A stretch of 64,000 nt of DNA from Stomoxys calcitrans (Eukaryota; Arthropoda; Insecta; Diptera; Muscidae), in the NCBI RefSeq assembly GCF_963082655.1, contig NC_081554.1, positions 98,132,232 to 98,196,231 of the forward strand, read 5' to 3'. The position numbers were made by a program, and so were the translations under genes. Every line of letters starts with the position of its first letter. The first letter of the stretch is position 1. The notes beneath the pieces were generated by a model. The model saw nothing but the letters and a program-made list of their open reading frames with translations, was not told where the DNA came from and did not search any database. Of this stretch, positions 1 through 10,541 are shown piece by piece.

Positions 1-787
1 AAATTTCATTCAAATCGGATAAGAATTGCGCACTCTAGAGGCTCAAGAAGTCAAGACCCAAGATCGGTTTATATATCAGCTATATCAGGTTATGAACCGA
101 TTTGAACCATTCTTGGCACAGATGTTGGATATCATGACAAAACACGTCGTGCGAAATTTCATTCAAATCGTATAAGAATTGCGCACTCTAGAGGCCCAAG
201 AAGTCCAGACCCAAGATCGGTTTATATGACAGCTATATCAGGTTATCAACCGATTTGAACAATACTAGGCACAGTTGTTGGATATCATAACAAAACACGT
301 CGGGCCAAAATTCATTCAAATCGGATAAGAATTGCGCCCTCTAGAGGATCAAGAAGTCAAGACCCAAGATCGGTTTATATGGCAGCTATATTAGGTTATA
401 AACCGATTTGAACCATTCTTGGCAATTCTTGGCACAGATGTTGGATATCATTACAAAACACGTCGTGCGAAATTTCATCCCAATCGGATAAGACTTGCGC
501 ACTCTAGAGGCTCAAAAAGTCAAGACCCAAGATCGGTTTATATGGCAGCTATATCAGGTTATAAACCGATTTGAACTATACTTGGCACAGTTGTTGGATA
601 TTATAACAAAACACGTCGTGCCAAAATTCATTCAAATCGGATAAGATTTGCGCCCTCTAGAGGATCAAGAAATCAAGACCCAAGATCGGTTTATATGACA
701 GCTATATCAAAACATGGACCGATATGGCCCATTTACAATACCAGACGAAATTAGTATACCCCCCATCTTATGGTGGAGGGTATAAAA
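1..787 (-). mobile_element. DINE-1-like element, family A (runs off left edge)
   Basis: Family A copy in minus orientation. The left part holds about four tandem units of roughly 153 bp, each with CTCAAGAAGTCAAGACCC, GATCGGTTTATATGGCAGC and a GGCACAG-TTGTTGGA block. The right end is the family's 5' terminus, with the inverted pair GTATACCCCCCATC...GGAGGGTATA at about 748-787. The segment between the core and this terminus (the CCGTCCGTCTGTC part) is deleted. Non-coding; the 3' end lies outside the window. Confidence 0.8.
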
Positions 788-1060
788 AATTTTGAGAGGC
801 GCTAAAACGAAAACCTTTCTAGTTACCAACTTTAACGGGTAGTAAATTTTAAAGGAAGTTTAAAATGTTGTGTAAACCCGAACTGTCCGACGAAGAATGA
901 TGTCTGCAAAACTACCAAGTAGAATAATTCAGAAAGTTCCTTTACTCAGACAAGCAAACTTGAATATGAGATTGAACTTAGCTTTGTCTCATAAAACATA
1001 GTGCGGATCAGAAGAAGTACAAAAGTGGCGAAACATCCTTTGCACCGACGAATGCAAATA
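788..1060. other. Unassigned sequence
   Basis: No repeat family or gene recognised. The stretch between a family A terminus and a SINE has no open frame worth calling. Confidence 0.5.
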
Positions 1061-1370
1061 GCAAATTTTGCCCATGAACATTCTACTAAGGAATAGGGGC
1101 AAACTTCTCACATATCAATGTGTGCAGTCCGATTCAAGTTTAAGCTCAATGATAAGGGGCCTCTTTTGTATAGCCGAGTCCAAACGACGTGCCACTGTGC
1201 GACACCTCTTTGGAGCGAATTTTTACATGGCATAGTACCTCAAAAATGTTGCCAGCATTAGGAGGGGAAAACCACCGCTAAAAATTTTTTCTGATGGTCT
1301 TGCTAGTATTCGAACCCATGCGTTCAGCGTCATTGGCGGACATGCTAACCTCTTCGCTACGGTGGCCTCC
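1061..1370 (-). mobile_element. tRNA-derived SINE, copy 1
   Basis: Read on the minus strand, the right end has RNA polymerase III promoter boxes: an A-box-like TAGCGAAGAGGTTAGC (1344-1359) and a B-box-like GGGTTCGAATACTA (about 1305-1318), about 30 bp apart as in tRNA genes. A tRNA-unrelated body of about 230 bp follows and ends near GGGCAAAATTTGC at 1061. A second copy at 57833-58137 matches over the whole length, tRNA head to tail, which defines the unit. It cannot be a functional tRNA, since the body replaces the 3' half. No target duplication was identified. Confidence 0.75.
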
Positions 1371-1664
1371 GATGAAGTAAAAGTCAATTTGTAAATAACG
1401 GGCCTTTGGGAGTAATAATATAAAATAAGAAGACGTAAAGTTGGTGAGTCAATAAAAACAAGTAAGTTATTTGGGGAGAAACAAAGACAAGCCCCCCACC
1501 ACTTAAAATCAACAAATATACTGCATTGAGTGACCGAGCGGGATTGTCCACAATTCTTTTTTTTAATTTTTACTTTAATCTTTCCAAACAATAATTGCGC
1601 TGCCATAGTTGTTCTTAGCTATTGTCAACATCATAGGTAAAGCCCACTTTAGCTGGCATACAAA
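1371..1664. other. Unassigned sequence
   Basis: Low-complexity AT-rich DNA between a SINE and a family B element. Nothing recognised. Confidence 0.5.
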
Positions 1665-2990
1665 AAAACAAGTAAAATGCCGTTCTTTGGATACCCACCT
1701 CCTCGGGTATATATGTAAACCATTTTTTATCAAAATCCTGTGAATATTACATACCTTATGTCCCATAGCAGTTATATCAAAATATGTTCCGATTTGGACC
1801 AAATAATAATAAGTACAAGACATTGTTCAATTATGTTTAACAAATTATTGGTCTTTTTAATAGCTATATCTACAAATAAAGCGATCTGAACTATATACGA
1901 AAAGCCTAACATAAGCCACTGTGTCAAATTTCAGTCAAATCGGATTTTAAATGCGACTTTTTTGGGGCCAAGGCCTTAAATCGAGATATCGGTCTATATG
2001 GCAGCTATATGCAAATCTTGATCGATCTAGACCAAATTGCTGAAATATGTGGAAGTGCTTAACATAACTCTCTGTACGCCTTTTATGGGCGTAAAACATG
2101 AAATCGAGAGATCGGTCTATATGGCAGCTATATCCAAATCTGGACCGATCCGAGCCAAATTTACGAAGGATGTCGAAGTGCCTAATACAACTCACTGTTC
2201 CAAATTTCAGCAAAATCGGATAATAAATGTGGCTTTTATTGGCCTAAGACCCTACATCGGAGGATCTGTCTATATGGCAGATATATCCAAATCTGAACCG
2301 ATCTGAGCCAAATTAACGAAGGATGTCAAAGGGCCTAACACAACTCACTGTCCTAAATTTCAACAAAATCGGAGAATAAATGTGGCTTTTATTGCCCTAA
2401 ATCGGATGAACGGTCTATATGACAGCTATATCCAAATCTAGACCGATCTGAGCCAAATTAACGAGGGATGTCGAAGAGCCTAAGACAACTTATTATTCCA
2501 AATTTCATCAAAATCGGATAATAAATGTGGCTTTTATGGGCCTAAGACCCTAAATCGGAGGATCGGTCTATATGGAAGCTATATCCAAATCTGCACCGAT
2601 CTGAGCCAAATTGACGAGGGTTTATCGAAGGGCCTAACAAACTCATTGTCCAAATTTTCAGCAAAATCGAATAATAAATGTGGCTTCGATGGGCCTAAGA
2701 CCTTAAATCGGCGAATCGGTTTATATGGGGGCTATATCAAGATATAGTCCGGTATAGCCCATCTTCAATAGTCCGATATAGCCCATCTGTGCAAAGTTTC
2801 AGCTCAATATCTTTATTTTTGAAGACTGTAGCGTGATTTCAACAGACAAACATGTCTAGATCTTCTTAGATTTTTACGCTGATCAAGAATATATATATAT
2901 AGTTTATAGGGTCGGAAATGGATATTTCGATGTGTTGCAAACGGAATGACGAAATGAAAATACCCCCATACTTCGGTGGTGGGTATAAAA
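1665..2990 (-). mobile_element. DINE-1-like element, family B
   Basis: Minus-orientation family B copy. The 3' end is at 1665 (ACAAGTAAAA, then GGATACCCACC), with most of the usual TTCGGCC palindrome lost. The core has repeated units of about 138 bp with GATCGGTCTATATGGCAGC, AACACAACTCACTGTCC and AAAGCCACATTTATT on alternate strands. The 5' end is TACCCCCATACTTCGGTGGTGGGTATA at 2960-2990, forming the terminal stem. Short ORFs here are by-products of the repeat. Confidence 0.8.
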
Positions 2991-3017
2991 AACAAAAAAA
3001 CAATAAATACAAAATAG

Positions 3018-3295
3018 GATGGGGTATACTAATCTAGTCATTCTGTTTGTAATATCTCCAAATATTGATCTAGGACCCCATAAAGTATTTTTATTCTCGA
3101 CATCTTGAGTCGATCTCACGTCCGTCCGTCCGTTTGTCAAAAATCACGATATCGGTCGAACGCGTAAAGCTAGCCGCTTGAAATTTTGCACCGATGCTTA
3201 ATATTGATGTAGGTCGTTGCGTATTGCCAATGGGCCATATCGGTCCATGATTTGATTAAGCTGCCATATAAACCTAACTTGGATGTTGACAAATA
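3018..3295 (+). mobile_element. Family A fragment (5' part)
   Basis: Starts inside the terminal stem at GGATGGGGTATACTAATCTAGTC. It continues through the CCCATAAAGTAT block and CCGTCCGTCCG to the first core unit, and stops at TGCCATATAAACC. The 3' half is absent. Its sequence variant is closest to the copy split by the retrotransposon at 49566-54240. Confidence 0.7.
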
Positions 3296-3452
3296 TAATA
3301 ATTTTTTAATCGAATGTGCTTTCAATTGTTATTTTAGATTAATAATTACTGAAATTTTCAAAATAAAATAAAAGTCCCCACAAAAAAAAAAGTAAACAAA
3401 ATTGGCACATGCACTTTGTTACCACTTTGAAAATAATTGTAGATTTTGGCTT
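3296..3452. other. Unassigned AT-rich sequence
   Basis: Very AT-rich linker between two family A pieces; no feature seen. Confidence 0.4.
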
Positions 3453-3990
3453 GTTATACCCTCCACCACACGATGGGGGCATACTAATTTCGTCATTCTG
3501 TTTGTAACACCTCGAAATATTCGTCTAGGATCCCATAAAGTATATATATTCTTGATCGTCAGGACAATTTAAATCGATCTAGCCATGTTCGTCCGTCTGT
3601 CTGTCGAAAATACGCTAACATTCGAAGGAGTCAAGCTAGCCGCTTGAAATTTTGAACAAATACTTTTTATGAGTGTATGTCGGTTGGGATTGTAAATGAG
3701 CCAAATAGGTCAATGTTTTGATATAGCTGCCATATAAACCGATATTGGGTCTTGACTTCTTATGCCTCTAGAGGGGGCAATTCTTATCCGAATGAAATGA
3801 AATATTACACAATGACTTCTACAATGTTCAGCATTCATTTATGATCCGAATCGGACTATAACTTGATATAGCTCCACTAGCATTACTAGTTCTTATTCAA
3901 TATTCTTTGTTTGCCTAAAAAGGGATACCGCGCATAGAACTCGACAAATGCGATCCATGGCCGGGCCGAACTCGGCACGCTCATACTCGA
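3453..3990 (+). mobile_element. Family A element, internally deleted
   Basis: Begins TTATACCCTCCACCACACG with the GGGGGCATAC partner of the stem. It has the TATATATTCTTGATCG block, CCGTCTGTCTGTC, a single core unit and the ATCCATGG-CCGGGCCGAA-GCACGC tail. The GGAGGGTATATAAGATT stretch just before the 3' palindrome is missing. Confidence 0.75.
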
Positions 3991-4154
3991 TTTTAGAATT
4001 ATTCGCCCTTCCCGAAACCTCATATATTGACTAAACATTAATAAAGACGTACAGTTTTGCTTGCGTCAACTGTACCCCAAAATTTATTGCAATTTTTGTA
4101 CTATACTCCTAAAGACCTTCCATTGTTAAGCTACAGTCTACATATGACTTCATT

Positions 4155-4424
4155 TTGAAAAATATAGCTAACTTAAAACGCGAGCAAATAAGACAGTTAT
4201 CGCTCTCTGGCAACGAGTTTCAAGGCAACCACCAATATACATTTTTGCATAAAAACTTAACTCTGAATAACTACCACATAATTAAAACGATATTAAAGCT
4301 CAGGAAACAACAATCCATCCATTCTGCATACACTGTACGAGGGCTCGTATACATTAAAATAACCAACAACGATGCACCAAAACTGATTGAATTCCCTGAT
4401 GACCTAAATCGTTTTTTTAGATGA
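4155..4424 (+). pseudogene. ORF1 C-terminal remnant of a CR1-like non-LTR retrotransposon
   Basis: An 89-codon frame whose last third (YTVRGLVYIKITNNDAPKLI) has the look of the C-terminal domain of ORF1 proteins in CR1/Jockey-group retrotransposons. The upstream part is missing. It lies about 170 bp before a recognisable endonuclease fragment in the same orientation, the order expected of ORF1 then ORF2. Family assignment is an inference from pattern and context; no zinc finger is retained. Confidence 0.4.
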
Positions 4425-4599
4425 AACTGTCCATGTCTCGCATGGACATGGATTAAAAAAAAACAACATACTCGCATGTACGTGTTTATAATTTATTCCA
4501 ACATGCTCATAAAAATGCATGCTTTATTTTATTATTCCCTTTATTAAATATTATTTTCCATTTATTAACACATTAACAATATAACAAATAACAATAACA

Positions 4600-4965
4600 A
4601 AAGAGCGACAAATTCAAGTATCTGGTTGAAAATTCGGGAATCGACACAGTTTGTGTATCTGAAATTTGTTTTCACAAAGACATCACTGATTTCCTTCTTA
4701 ACGTACATGGATATAAACTATTAAGGGCAGATCGCCCATCCCACAGAGAAGGAACCGCCATCTCTTCGAACAAAAGTAGTTAGCAAATCAGTAACTGACG
4801 ACATTTTTCTCGCATTCAAGATTCATTACGAAAGGCGTCTGAAGTTTGTATTTACGGTCCGAACCGTAATTGATAAAGCTTTAAGACAGTGGTTCTTACG
4901 ATAAAATATCCTCTGACGACTTTAACTGTAACGTGGAATCGTTAAATTTCACACCCGTGGGTAAA
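4600..4965 (+). pseudogene. ORF2 endonuclease fragment of a CR1-like non-LTR retrotransposon
   Basis: Broken coding sequence for the N-terminal part of an apurinic-like endonuclease. With frame changes one can read an opening like KFKYLVENSGIDTVCVSE, then GYKLLRADRPSHREGTA, and near 4917 a DDFNCNVE that resembles the catalytic GDFN motif. Stops and frameshifts separate these pieces, and no reverse transcriptase follows. The remnant ends near 5000 with no poly-A, so it is an old truncated relic. Confidence 0.5.
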
Positions 4966-5019
4966 CAGTAAATAACCCACTCATATACAGTAAATATTGG
5001 GCAATACATTACTACTGTG

Positions 5020-5126
5020 GTAGAGGGTATTATAACGTAGTGAATTTGTTTGTAACACCCAAAAGGAAGAGAGATAGACCCATTGATAAGTATACCGATC
5101 GACTCAGAATCACATTTTTATTCGAT
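5020..5126 (+). mobile_element. Family C repeat, left part (split by retrotransposon)
   Basis: Starts near GTAGAGGGTATTATAACGTAG, then TTTGTTTGTAACACCCAAAAGG and a GACTCAGAATCAC block, which form the 5' end of a DINE-1-like family. It is interrupted at TTTTTATTCGAT (5115-5126) and resumes after the retrotransposon's poly-A at 9702. Confidence 0.65.
5115..5126 (+). repeat. Target-site duplication, left copy
   Basis: TTTTTATTCGAT, identical to 9702-9713. The preceding A also matches (5114 and 9701), but at the right side it could belong to the poly-A. Confidence 0.9.
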
Positions 5127-5524
5127 ACTGTGCGAGTGCTTGTAAACAAACCCTTCTTGAAGTCATTAAACTATACGCAGCATATTGATATTGCCTTTAT
5201 TCGGTGGCGCTGAATTCTCCGCGCTAGTGCAAGTGAAGGTTTCGCAATGTGCGCGTGGATTATTGAACAATTAATTAATAAAAAGATTCATTTTAATTCT
5301 TATCAAATCACAAAAATTAATATAAGAGAAACTCTACCGACAGAGACGAAGATACAAATAAAAATTTATATACAAACAACAAACATCTGTTCTGCTTCAG
5401 CAAATACTGGCATAGAAGCGACAGTGTTACCATATCAAAAAAAAGGCGGCATCTGCTAATCAGCTGATTGTCAGTCCAGTCAAAACGGTGTTATCGACTC
5501 TGCTACGGTCGTTAATTTCAAAAA
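5127..5524 (+). other. 5' UTR / internal promoter region of the non-LTR element
   Basis: Lies between the left target duplication and the ORF1 start. Elements of this clade carry an internal RNA polymerase II promoter at the very 5' end (family knowledge). No certain core motif is visible at 5127. A TCAGTC at 5471 and GGTCGT at 5507 resemble initiator and downstream-promoter motifs, but their spacing is not exact. Confidence 0.5.
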
Positions 5525-6862
5525 ATGAGTTTCAACGAGTTTTCTTCTCTCGATTCTCCCCGTAACAGCTTAACCCTATTTAGGGTAAATAAAATGAAAG
5601 AATTAGAAAAAATCAATTCGGAGCTCATGCAGCGTATCCAATCTTTGGAACAATACTGTGCCCAGTTAAAAGAAGAAAATAAAATATTAAAACAAATGCC
5701 TATGGTTCAATGTACGAGTGCAAGTTCAAGTTATAATTCAAATGGAAGTACAAATTCCAAGCCTTGCGAAGATCAAACCATACACTACCAAACTGACGAG
5801 GAAGAACTAGCTCGAGAAACCGAGTGGATTCTACAAAAAAATAAAAAGAAAAGAAAAAAGTTAAATAATGATGTTTCTCCTCACCAAAATCAGCAAAGTG
5901 ACAACGCACATCAAATTTCGCCAAAAAATAATATAAATAATAAAAATAAAAACGATGAGAAATATCGCCCACCGCCAATAATGGTATCAGGCATTACTGA
6001 CTACATAAAGTTTCATCATGATTTAAAACAAAATATTACAAGCTCGTTTTTAATTAAAATGCTAAGTAATGAAACATACAAAGTGAACACATTTAATTCT
6101 GATGATTATAGAAAGTTGACAAAACATCTCTTTTCAATCGGGGTGTCTTGGCATAGCTATGAAAATAAAAATACGAGACCAATTAAAGTGATGGTAAAAA
6201 ATCTCCACTATGCAACCGATAAAGAATCAATAATTGATGACCTCAAATCTCAAGGTTTTAATGTTCTTGATGCCCAAAATAAACTTAAATTCAAAACTAA
6301 ACAACCTCTTAATATGTTCGTTTTATCTTTTGATTCCAAAGAAGACATCCAAAAAATATTCAAAATAAGAAGTATTTGCCACTCCATTGTTCAAATCGAG
6401 GAAATAAAACAACAAAGAGTGCTTCCTCAATGTAAACAATGCCAAAGTTTTGGTCACACCAAAAATTACTGTAATAAACCTCCACGGTGTGTCAAATGTG
6501 CGGGTAAACATAATTCGTACGAATGCGATAAAGAAATAGACCGTCCAAAATGCTGTAATTGTGGTGAACAACATCCCGCATCATACCGAGGATGTCAAGT
6601 CGCCAAAGAGTTGCAGAAGCTAAGAAACAAGAAATTACAATCAACCAGTAAGCGTACTATACCATACACCAATATTCCACGAAATAGCAATGAAAACCCG
6701 CAATCATATGCGAGTGTCACCGGAAATATCGTTTCAGAAGCTCCAAACAATATACTGTCACAAATACTCAGTAGGCTTAGTACTCAAGAAAACTTTTTTA
6801 AAACTATTGAAATCAGACTAGCTAATCTCGAGAAAACATCAAACGTATCTAAACATGTATAA
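5525..6862 (+). CDS. ORF1 gag-like RNA-binding protein of Jockey-type element
   Basis: 445 residues, intact. Residues about 18-58 (MKELEKINSELMQRIQSLEQ and on) are a likely coiled coil. Residues about 60-160 are polar and low-complexity. Residues about 215-300 (RPIKVMVKNLHYATDKESI onward) match the PRE_C2HC type domain that precedes the knuckles in Jockey-clade ORF1. Three CCHC-type knuckles follow, starting at C303 (CKQCQSFGHTKNYC), C322 (CVKCAGKHNSYEC) and C343 (CCNCGEQHPASYRGC). The protein should coat the element RNA and deliver it to chromatin (family knowledge). The start is the first ATG after the 5' UTR (AAAAATGAG). The stop overlaps the ORF2 start by 8 nt, suggesting coupled translation. 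Confidence 0.9.
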   Translation: MSFNEFSSLDSPRNSLTLFRVNKMKELEKINSELMQRIQSLEQYCAQLKEENKILKQMPMVQCTSASSSYNSNGSTNSKPCEDQTIHYQTDEEELARETEWILQKNKKKRKKLNNDVSPHQNQQSDNAHQISPKNNINNKNKNDEKYRPPPIMVSGITDYIKFHHDLKQNITSSFLIKMLSNETYKVNTFNSDDYRKLTKHLFSIGVSWHSYENKNTRPIKVMVKNLHYATDKESIIDDLKSQGFNVLDAQNKLKFKTKQPLNMFVLSFDSKEDIQKIFKIRSICHSIVQIEEIKQQRVLPQCKQCQSFGHTKNYCNKPPRCVKCAGKHNSYECDKEIDRPKCCNCGEQHPASYRGCQVAKELQKLRNKKLQSTSKRTIPYTNIPRNSNENPQSYASVTGNIVSEAPNNILSQILSRLSTQENFFKTIEIRLANLEKTSNVSKHV

Positions 6863-8483
6863 CCCGCTTAAGATTATGTTATGGAACGCCAATGGCCTCC
6901 ACAAACACCAAAGGGAGCTTGAAGTCGTGCTCAACAACGAGAAAATAGATGTTTGTCTAATATCAGAAACCCATTTCACTACTCAATCATATATAAGATT
7001 CAAAAATTACGAGGTGTATCATACCACTCACCCAACGAATACTGCTAGAGGAGGTAGCGCAGTTATAGTTAGGAAGTCGATAAAGCATATAGAAGATGAG
7101 GAAATAAAAACGGATGAATTTCAGGCTACCACAATAAAAATATTCACTAAAAATGAAAATTTACTCATAACAGCTCTCTACAGTCCACCGAAACATCAAA
7201 TTAAATACGAACAATATAAACAGCTGATAGAAAAACACAACGACAGGCACATTATTGGAGGCGACTTTAACGCCAAACATACTCACTGGGGATCCCGATT
7301 AACAACTACAAAAGGCAGAGAACTACTCAAAGCGTCGAATGATACTGGTTGCTCAATAATCTCATCAGGTACACCAACCTATTGGCCAACTGATACAAAC
7401 AAAATTCCCGACTTAATAGACTTTTTTCTGGTCAAAAAAATATCGACGTCCCGAATAAAAATAGAAAATGGTTTTGATCTAAGCTCAGACCACTCTCCAA
7501 TCTTCCTTACACTTTTTGAAAAAATACTAACAAAAGAGCCTCCACCCTTTTTGATAAATAAATTTACCGACTGGCAATATTTCAATTTAATCTTGTGGAA
7601 TGCAGATTTGAAAGTCGAAGCACCAATCTCTGTAGACGATTTGGAAAATGAAGTTGAAATACTAACTGCAACTATTCAGAAAGCCGCATGGCAAAGTACT
7701 CCTGATTATCGAAGTACTGCTTCTGAACAAACCTACCCGGTATATATTAGAGAAAAAATTCAACTGAAACGCAAAATACGTAAGAAATGGCAGCAAACTA
7801 GACATCCGTCATACAAGACACTCTTAAATAAAATCACTAAGGAACTCAGTGCAGAAACCAAACTTTTCAGAGATATGGAACTTAGGCAACATCTGTTGTC
7901 GTTAACAACTGATAAAAGTACCGACTATTCACTTTGGAAAGCAACAAAAGGAGTTAAGAGGCCTGTACCAAGAAATTATCCAATAAGAAAAGATGACTCA
8001 TCATGGGCCAAAACGAATATGGAAAAGGCGCAAATATTTTCAGAACACATGGAGAACGTTTTCTCCAATAACAATGAAGTTCCAACTAATGGTAATGAAG
8101 GTATAGGAAATTTCGAACAAAGCATCGAGAATGTTACAGTTGGTGAGGTATATGCAGAAATAGGCCGTATGCAGCTAAAGAAATGTCCAGGTTTCGACTT
8201 AATAAATACTGAAATACTAAGAAATCTTACATATAATTGCATCATTAAAATAACCCAATTATTTAATTCCTGCTTCAAGTTAAGAAGAATGCCAACTTTT
8301 TGGAAAATTGCAGAAATCCGTATGATACCTAAACCAGGTAAACCTACAACAGAGGTAACCTCATATAGACCAATATCTCTACTACCAATGTTATCCAAAC
8401 TGCTAGAAAAACTGTTTTTGAGTCGTTTAAACCCCATTATTGCAGAAAAAAAATCTCATACCAGACCATCAATTTGGTTTTAG
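6855..8483 (+). pseudogene. ORF2 part 1: endonuclease and start of reverse transcriptase (frameshifted)
   Basis: 542 codons. The N-terminal half is an apurinic-like endonuclease: WNANGL with N11, the SETH motif with E38, RGGSAVIV, GGDFNAKH with D137 and SSDHSP with D212/H213, so its catalytic set is present. The reverse transcriptase begins in the last 120 residues (KKCPGFDLINTEIL, then YRPISLLPMLSKLLEKL). The frame then fails at an A8 run (8446-8453) and ends in a false C-terminus; the protein continues one frame over in the 8440-9513 ORF. The ATG overlaps the end of ORF1. One surplus base explains the break, either a real indel or a sequencing error. Confidence 0.85.
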
Positions 8484-9513
8484 AAATTCCCATTCAACTA
8501 TTGACCAGATACACCGCATAACTAATACTATTGAACAAAGCTTTGAGGATAAAAAAATATGTTCTGCTGTATTCTTAGATGTGTCGCAGGCTTTTGACAA
8601 AGTATGCCATGTCGGGCTTATAAGGAAATTAAGCAGGATGTTGCCTGAAATATATGTTGAATTTCTAAAATCATTCTTATCGGATAGATTCTTCAGAATT
8701 AAACAGGATGACTCCTACTCAGACATGAAGAAAATTGGTACAGGTGTGCCTCAAGGAAGTATCCTAGGTCCCGTCCTATATCTTTTATACACTAGCGATT
8801 TGCCAGAACCACCAAACTCAGTCATTGCAACTTTTGCGGATGATACTGCTATACTTGCTGTGGCAGATACAGAGGAGCAAGCAATCACTAAATTGCAACA
8901 AGCTCTTAATGAAATAAATCGTTGGGCCTCTGTTTGGCAAATAAAGTTGAACCATTCGAAGTCGGTTCATGTAAACTTTACAAATAAAGCTACCAGGAAC
9001 ATCCCCGTGCATATAAATGGAGTCAGTATCCCTTATTCGGACAATGCGAAATATCTTGGTATGACCCTGGATTCGAAATTACGCTGGAAAGCGCATGTCA
9101 AGAAGAAAATCGAAGAACTTAATATTAAATGGTCAAAACTCAAATATCTTATGGGCAGGAAATCTGAACTTTCCATTCAAAACAAATTACTTTTATATAA
9201 TCAACAATTAAAACCAATATGGCTATATGGCATCCAACTATGGGGTTGCACGCATAAGAAATATATCTACATGATTCAAAATTTTCAAAATAAAGTACTA
9301 AGGAGCATAGTTAACGCCCCTTGGTATGTTCGCAACAGTGATCTCCATAGAGACCTCCGCATGAACACAGTGTCAGAGGAAATATCAATTGCAGCAACGA
9401 AACATGATGCCAGATTACGCCTTCATGTAAATCCAGAAGCCATTAATCTCAATGATCCAAGTACCAGACGTAGACTGAATAGAACTAAACCCTATGATCT
9501 CTTAATATCATGA
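8440..9513 (+). pseudogene. ORF2 part 2: reverse transcriptase palm and thumb (continuation after frameshift)
   Basis: Continues the reverse transcriptase after the break. It holds QFGFRNSHSTIDQI, the palm motif FLDVSQAFDKV (D47 of this segment), GVPQGSILGPVLY and TFADDTAIL, whose FADD (D134/D135) is the catalytic pair, then NHSKSVHV and a thumb with YLGMTLDSKLRWKAHV. No RNase H domain follows, as in most Jockey elements. The ATG at 8440 is not a real start. Total ORF2 is 2659 nt, one more than a multiple of three, consistent with one inserted base. Confidence 0.85.
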
Positions 9514-9660
9514 GCTTTAAACTTATTTATTTTCTTTTTGTTTCCAATGTAAAATAAATTTTCAGATAGATTATATAAAATTTACATATTTTCAATGATA
9601 ATTATGTTAAATTTGAAAAAAATTGCTTGTTAGCTTCTTATTGAAAGCTAGTTGCAATTA

Positions 9661-9668
9661 AAATAAAA

Positions 9669-9701
<33 letters not shown>
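9661..9701 (+). other. Poly-A tail of the non-LTR element
   Basis: AAATAAAAAT followed by an uninterrupted A run to 9701, directly followed by the right target duplication. A short 3' UTR of about 150 bp precedes it. Confidence 0.9.
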
Positions 9702-9705
<4 letters not shown>

Positions 9706-10341
9706 TATTCGATGTAATAGCTATATCCGTCTGTCTGTCTGTCCGTCCGTCCGTCCATCTGTCCGTCTGTCTGTCCGTCTGTTAATTTGTGTACAAAGTA
9801 CAGGTCGCAGTTTTCATCCGATCGTCGTCAAATCTGGTACAAACATGTTTTTCGGCTTAAAGACGAAGCCTATTTAAATTGGAAAAAACTGGTTCAGATC
9901 TGGATATAGCTCCCATATATATGTTCGTCCGATTTCGGTAATAATACAATAAAATGGTAATTTATTAACCGAATCTCTCGAAATTTGGCAGGATGGATTT
10001 TTTTACGACTATCGACATTACTGGTGAATTTCATGGAAATCGGTTCAGATTTAGATATACCTCTCATATACATATATCGCCCGATTTTCACTCCTAGAGC
10101 CACTGCAAGCACATCTATTGACCAATCTCGCCAAAATATTGCACAACGCTTTCTTCGGCGACTACTACAATATACGGAGAGTTTGGTCAAAATCGGTTCA
10201 GATTTAGATTTAGCTCCCATATATTTGTTCATCCGATATGCAGTAATATTGCAATAAAATTATCTTTTGTTAACCGATTTTCTCGAAATTTGACAAAAGT
10301 GGATTTCTCTTGACTATTAATGTTACCAGTGAATTTCATGG
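9702..10341 (+). mobile_element. Family C repeat, right part
   Basis: Resumes the repeat cut at 5126: GTAATAGCTATATCCGTCTGTCTGTC, then TTAATTTGTGTACAAAGTACAGGTCGC. Roughly 270-bp units follow, each with GGTTCAGAT-TTAGATATA, CTCCCATATA and TTAACCGA-TCTCGAAATTTG. It runs into the N gap, so the 3' end is unseen. The first 12 bases are the right target duplication. Confidence 0.7.
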
Positions 10342-10541
10342 NNNNNNNNNNNNNNNNNNNNNNNNNNNNNNNNNNNNNNNNNNNNNNNNNNNNNNNNNNN
10401 NNNNNNNNNNNNNNNNNNNNNNNNNNNNNNNNNNNNNNNNNNNNNNNNNNNNNNNNNNNNNNNNNNNNNNNNNNNNNNNNNNNNNNNNNNNNNNNNNNNN
10501 NNNNNNNNNNNNNNNNNNNNNNNNNNNNNNNNNNNNNNNNN
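10342..10541. other. Assembly gap (200 N)
   Basis: Exactly 200 undetermined bases. A round number suggests a placeholder of unknown true size. The left edge is a family C repeat and the right edge a family A repeat, so the join itself is not demonstrated. Confidence 0.99.

Larger units (their letters stand above)
5127..9701 (+). mobile_element. Full-length Jockey-type non-LTR retrotransposon
   Basis: The boundaries come from a perfect 12-bp target duplication, TTTTTATTCGAT, at 5115-5126 and again at 9702-9713 right after the poly-A run. Inside are a 5' UTR of about 400 bp, ORF1 (5525-6862), ORF2 (6855-9513, broken once), a short 3' UTR and a poly-A tail. The order endonuclease then reverse transcriptase without RNase H, together with a gag-like ORF1 bearing three zinc knuckles, fits the Jockey clade. 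It moves by target-primed reverse transcription (family knowledge). The insertion is inside a family C repeat and looks recent: the duplication is perfect and there is only one frame defect. Confidence 0.92.

Noticed and set aside
1305..1359. A tRNA gene on the minus strand
   Set aside because: A- and B-box-like motifs are present, but there is no acceptor stem or complete cloverleaf, and the sequence continues into a 230-bp shared body; it is a SINE head.
1947..2213. Small ORFs with CSCHIDRSxDL repeats (also near 61597-61929)
   Set aside because: By-products of the 138-bp family B units; length tracks repeat number and the frame is not conserved.
5247..5459. 70-codon ORF in the 5' UTR of the Jockey-type element
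   Set aside because: No domain, weak start context, and ORF1 follows with a clear gag structure.
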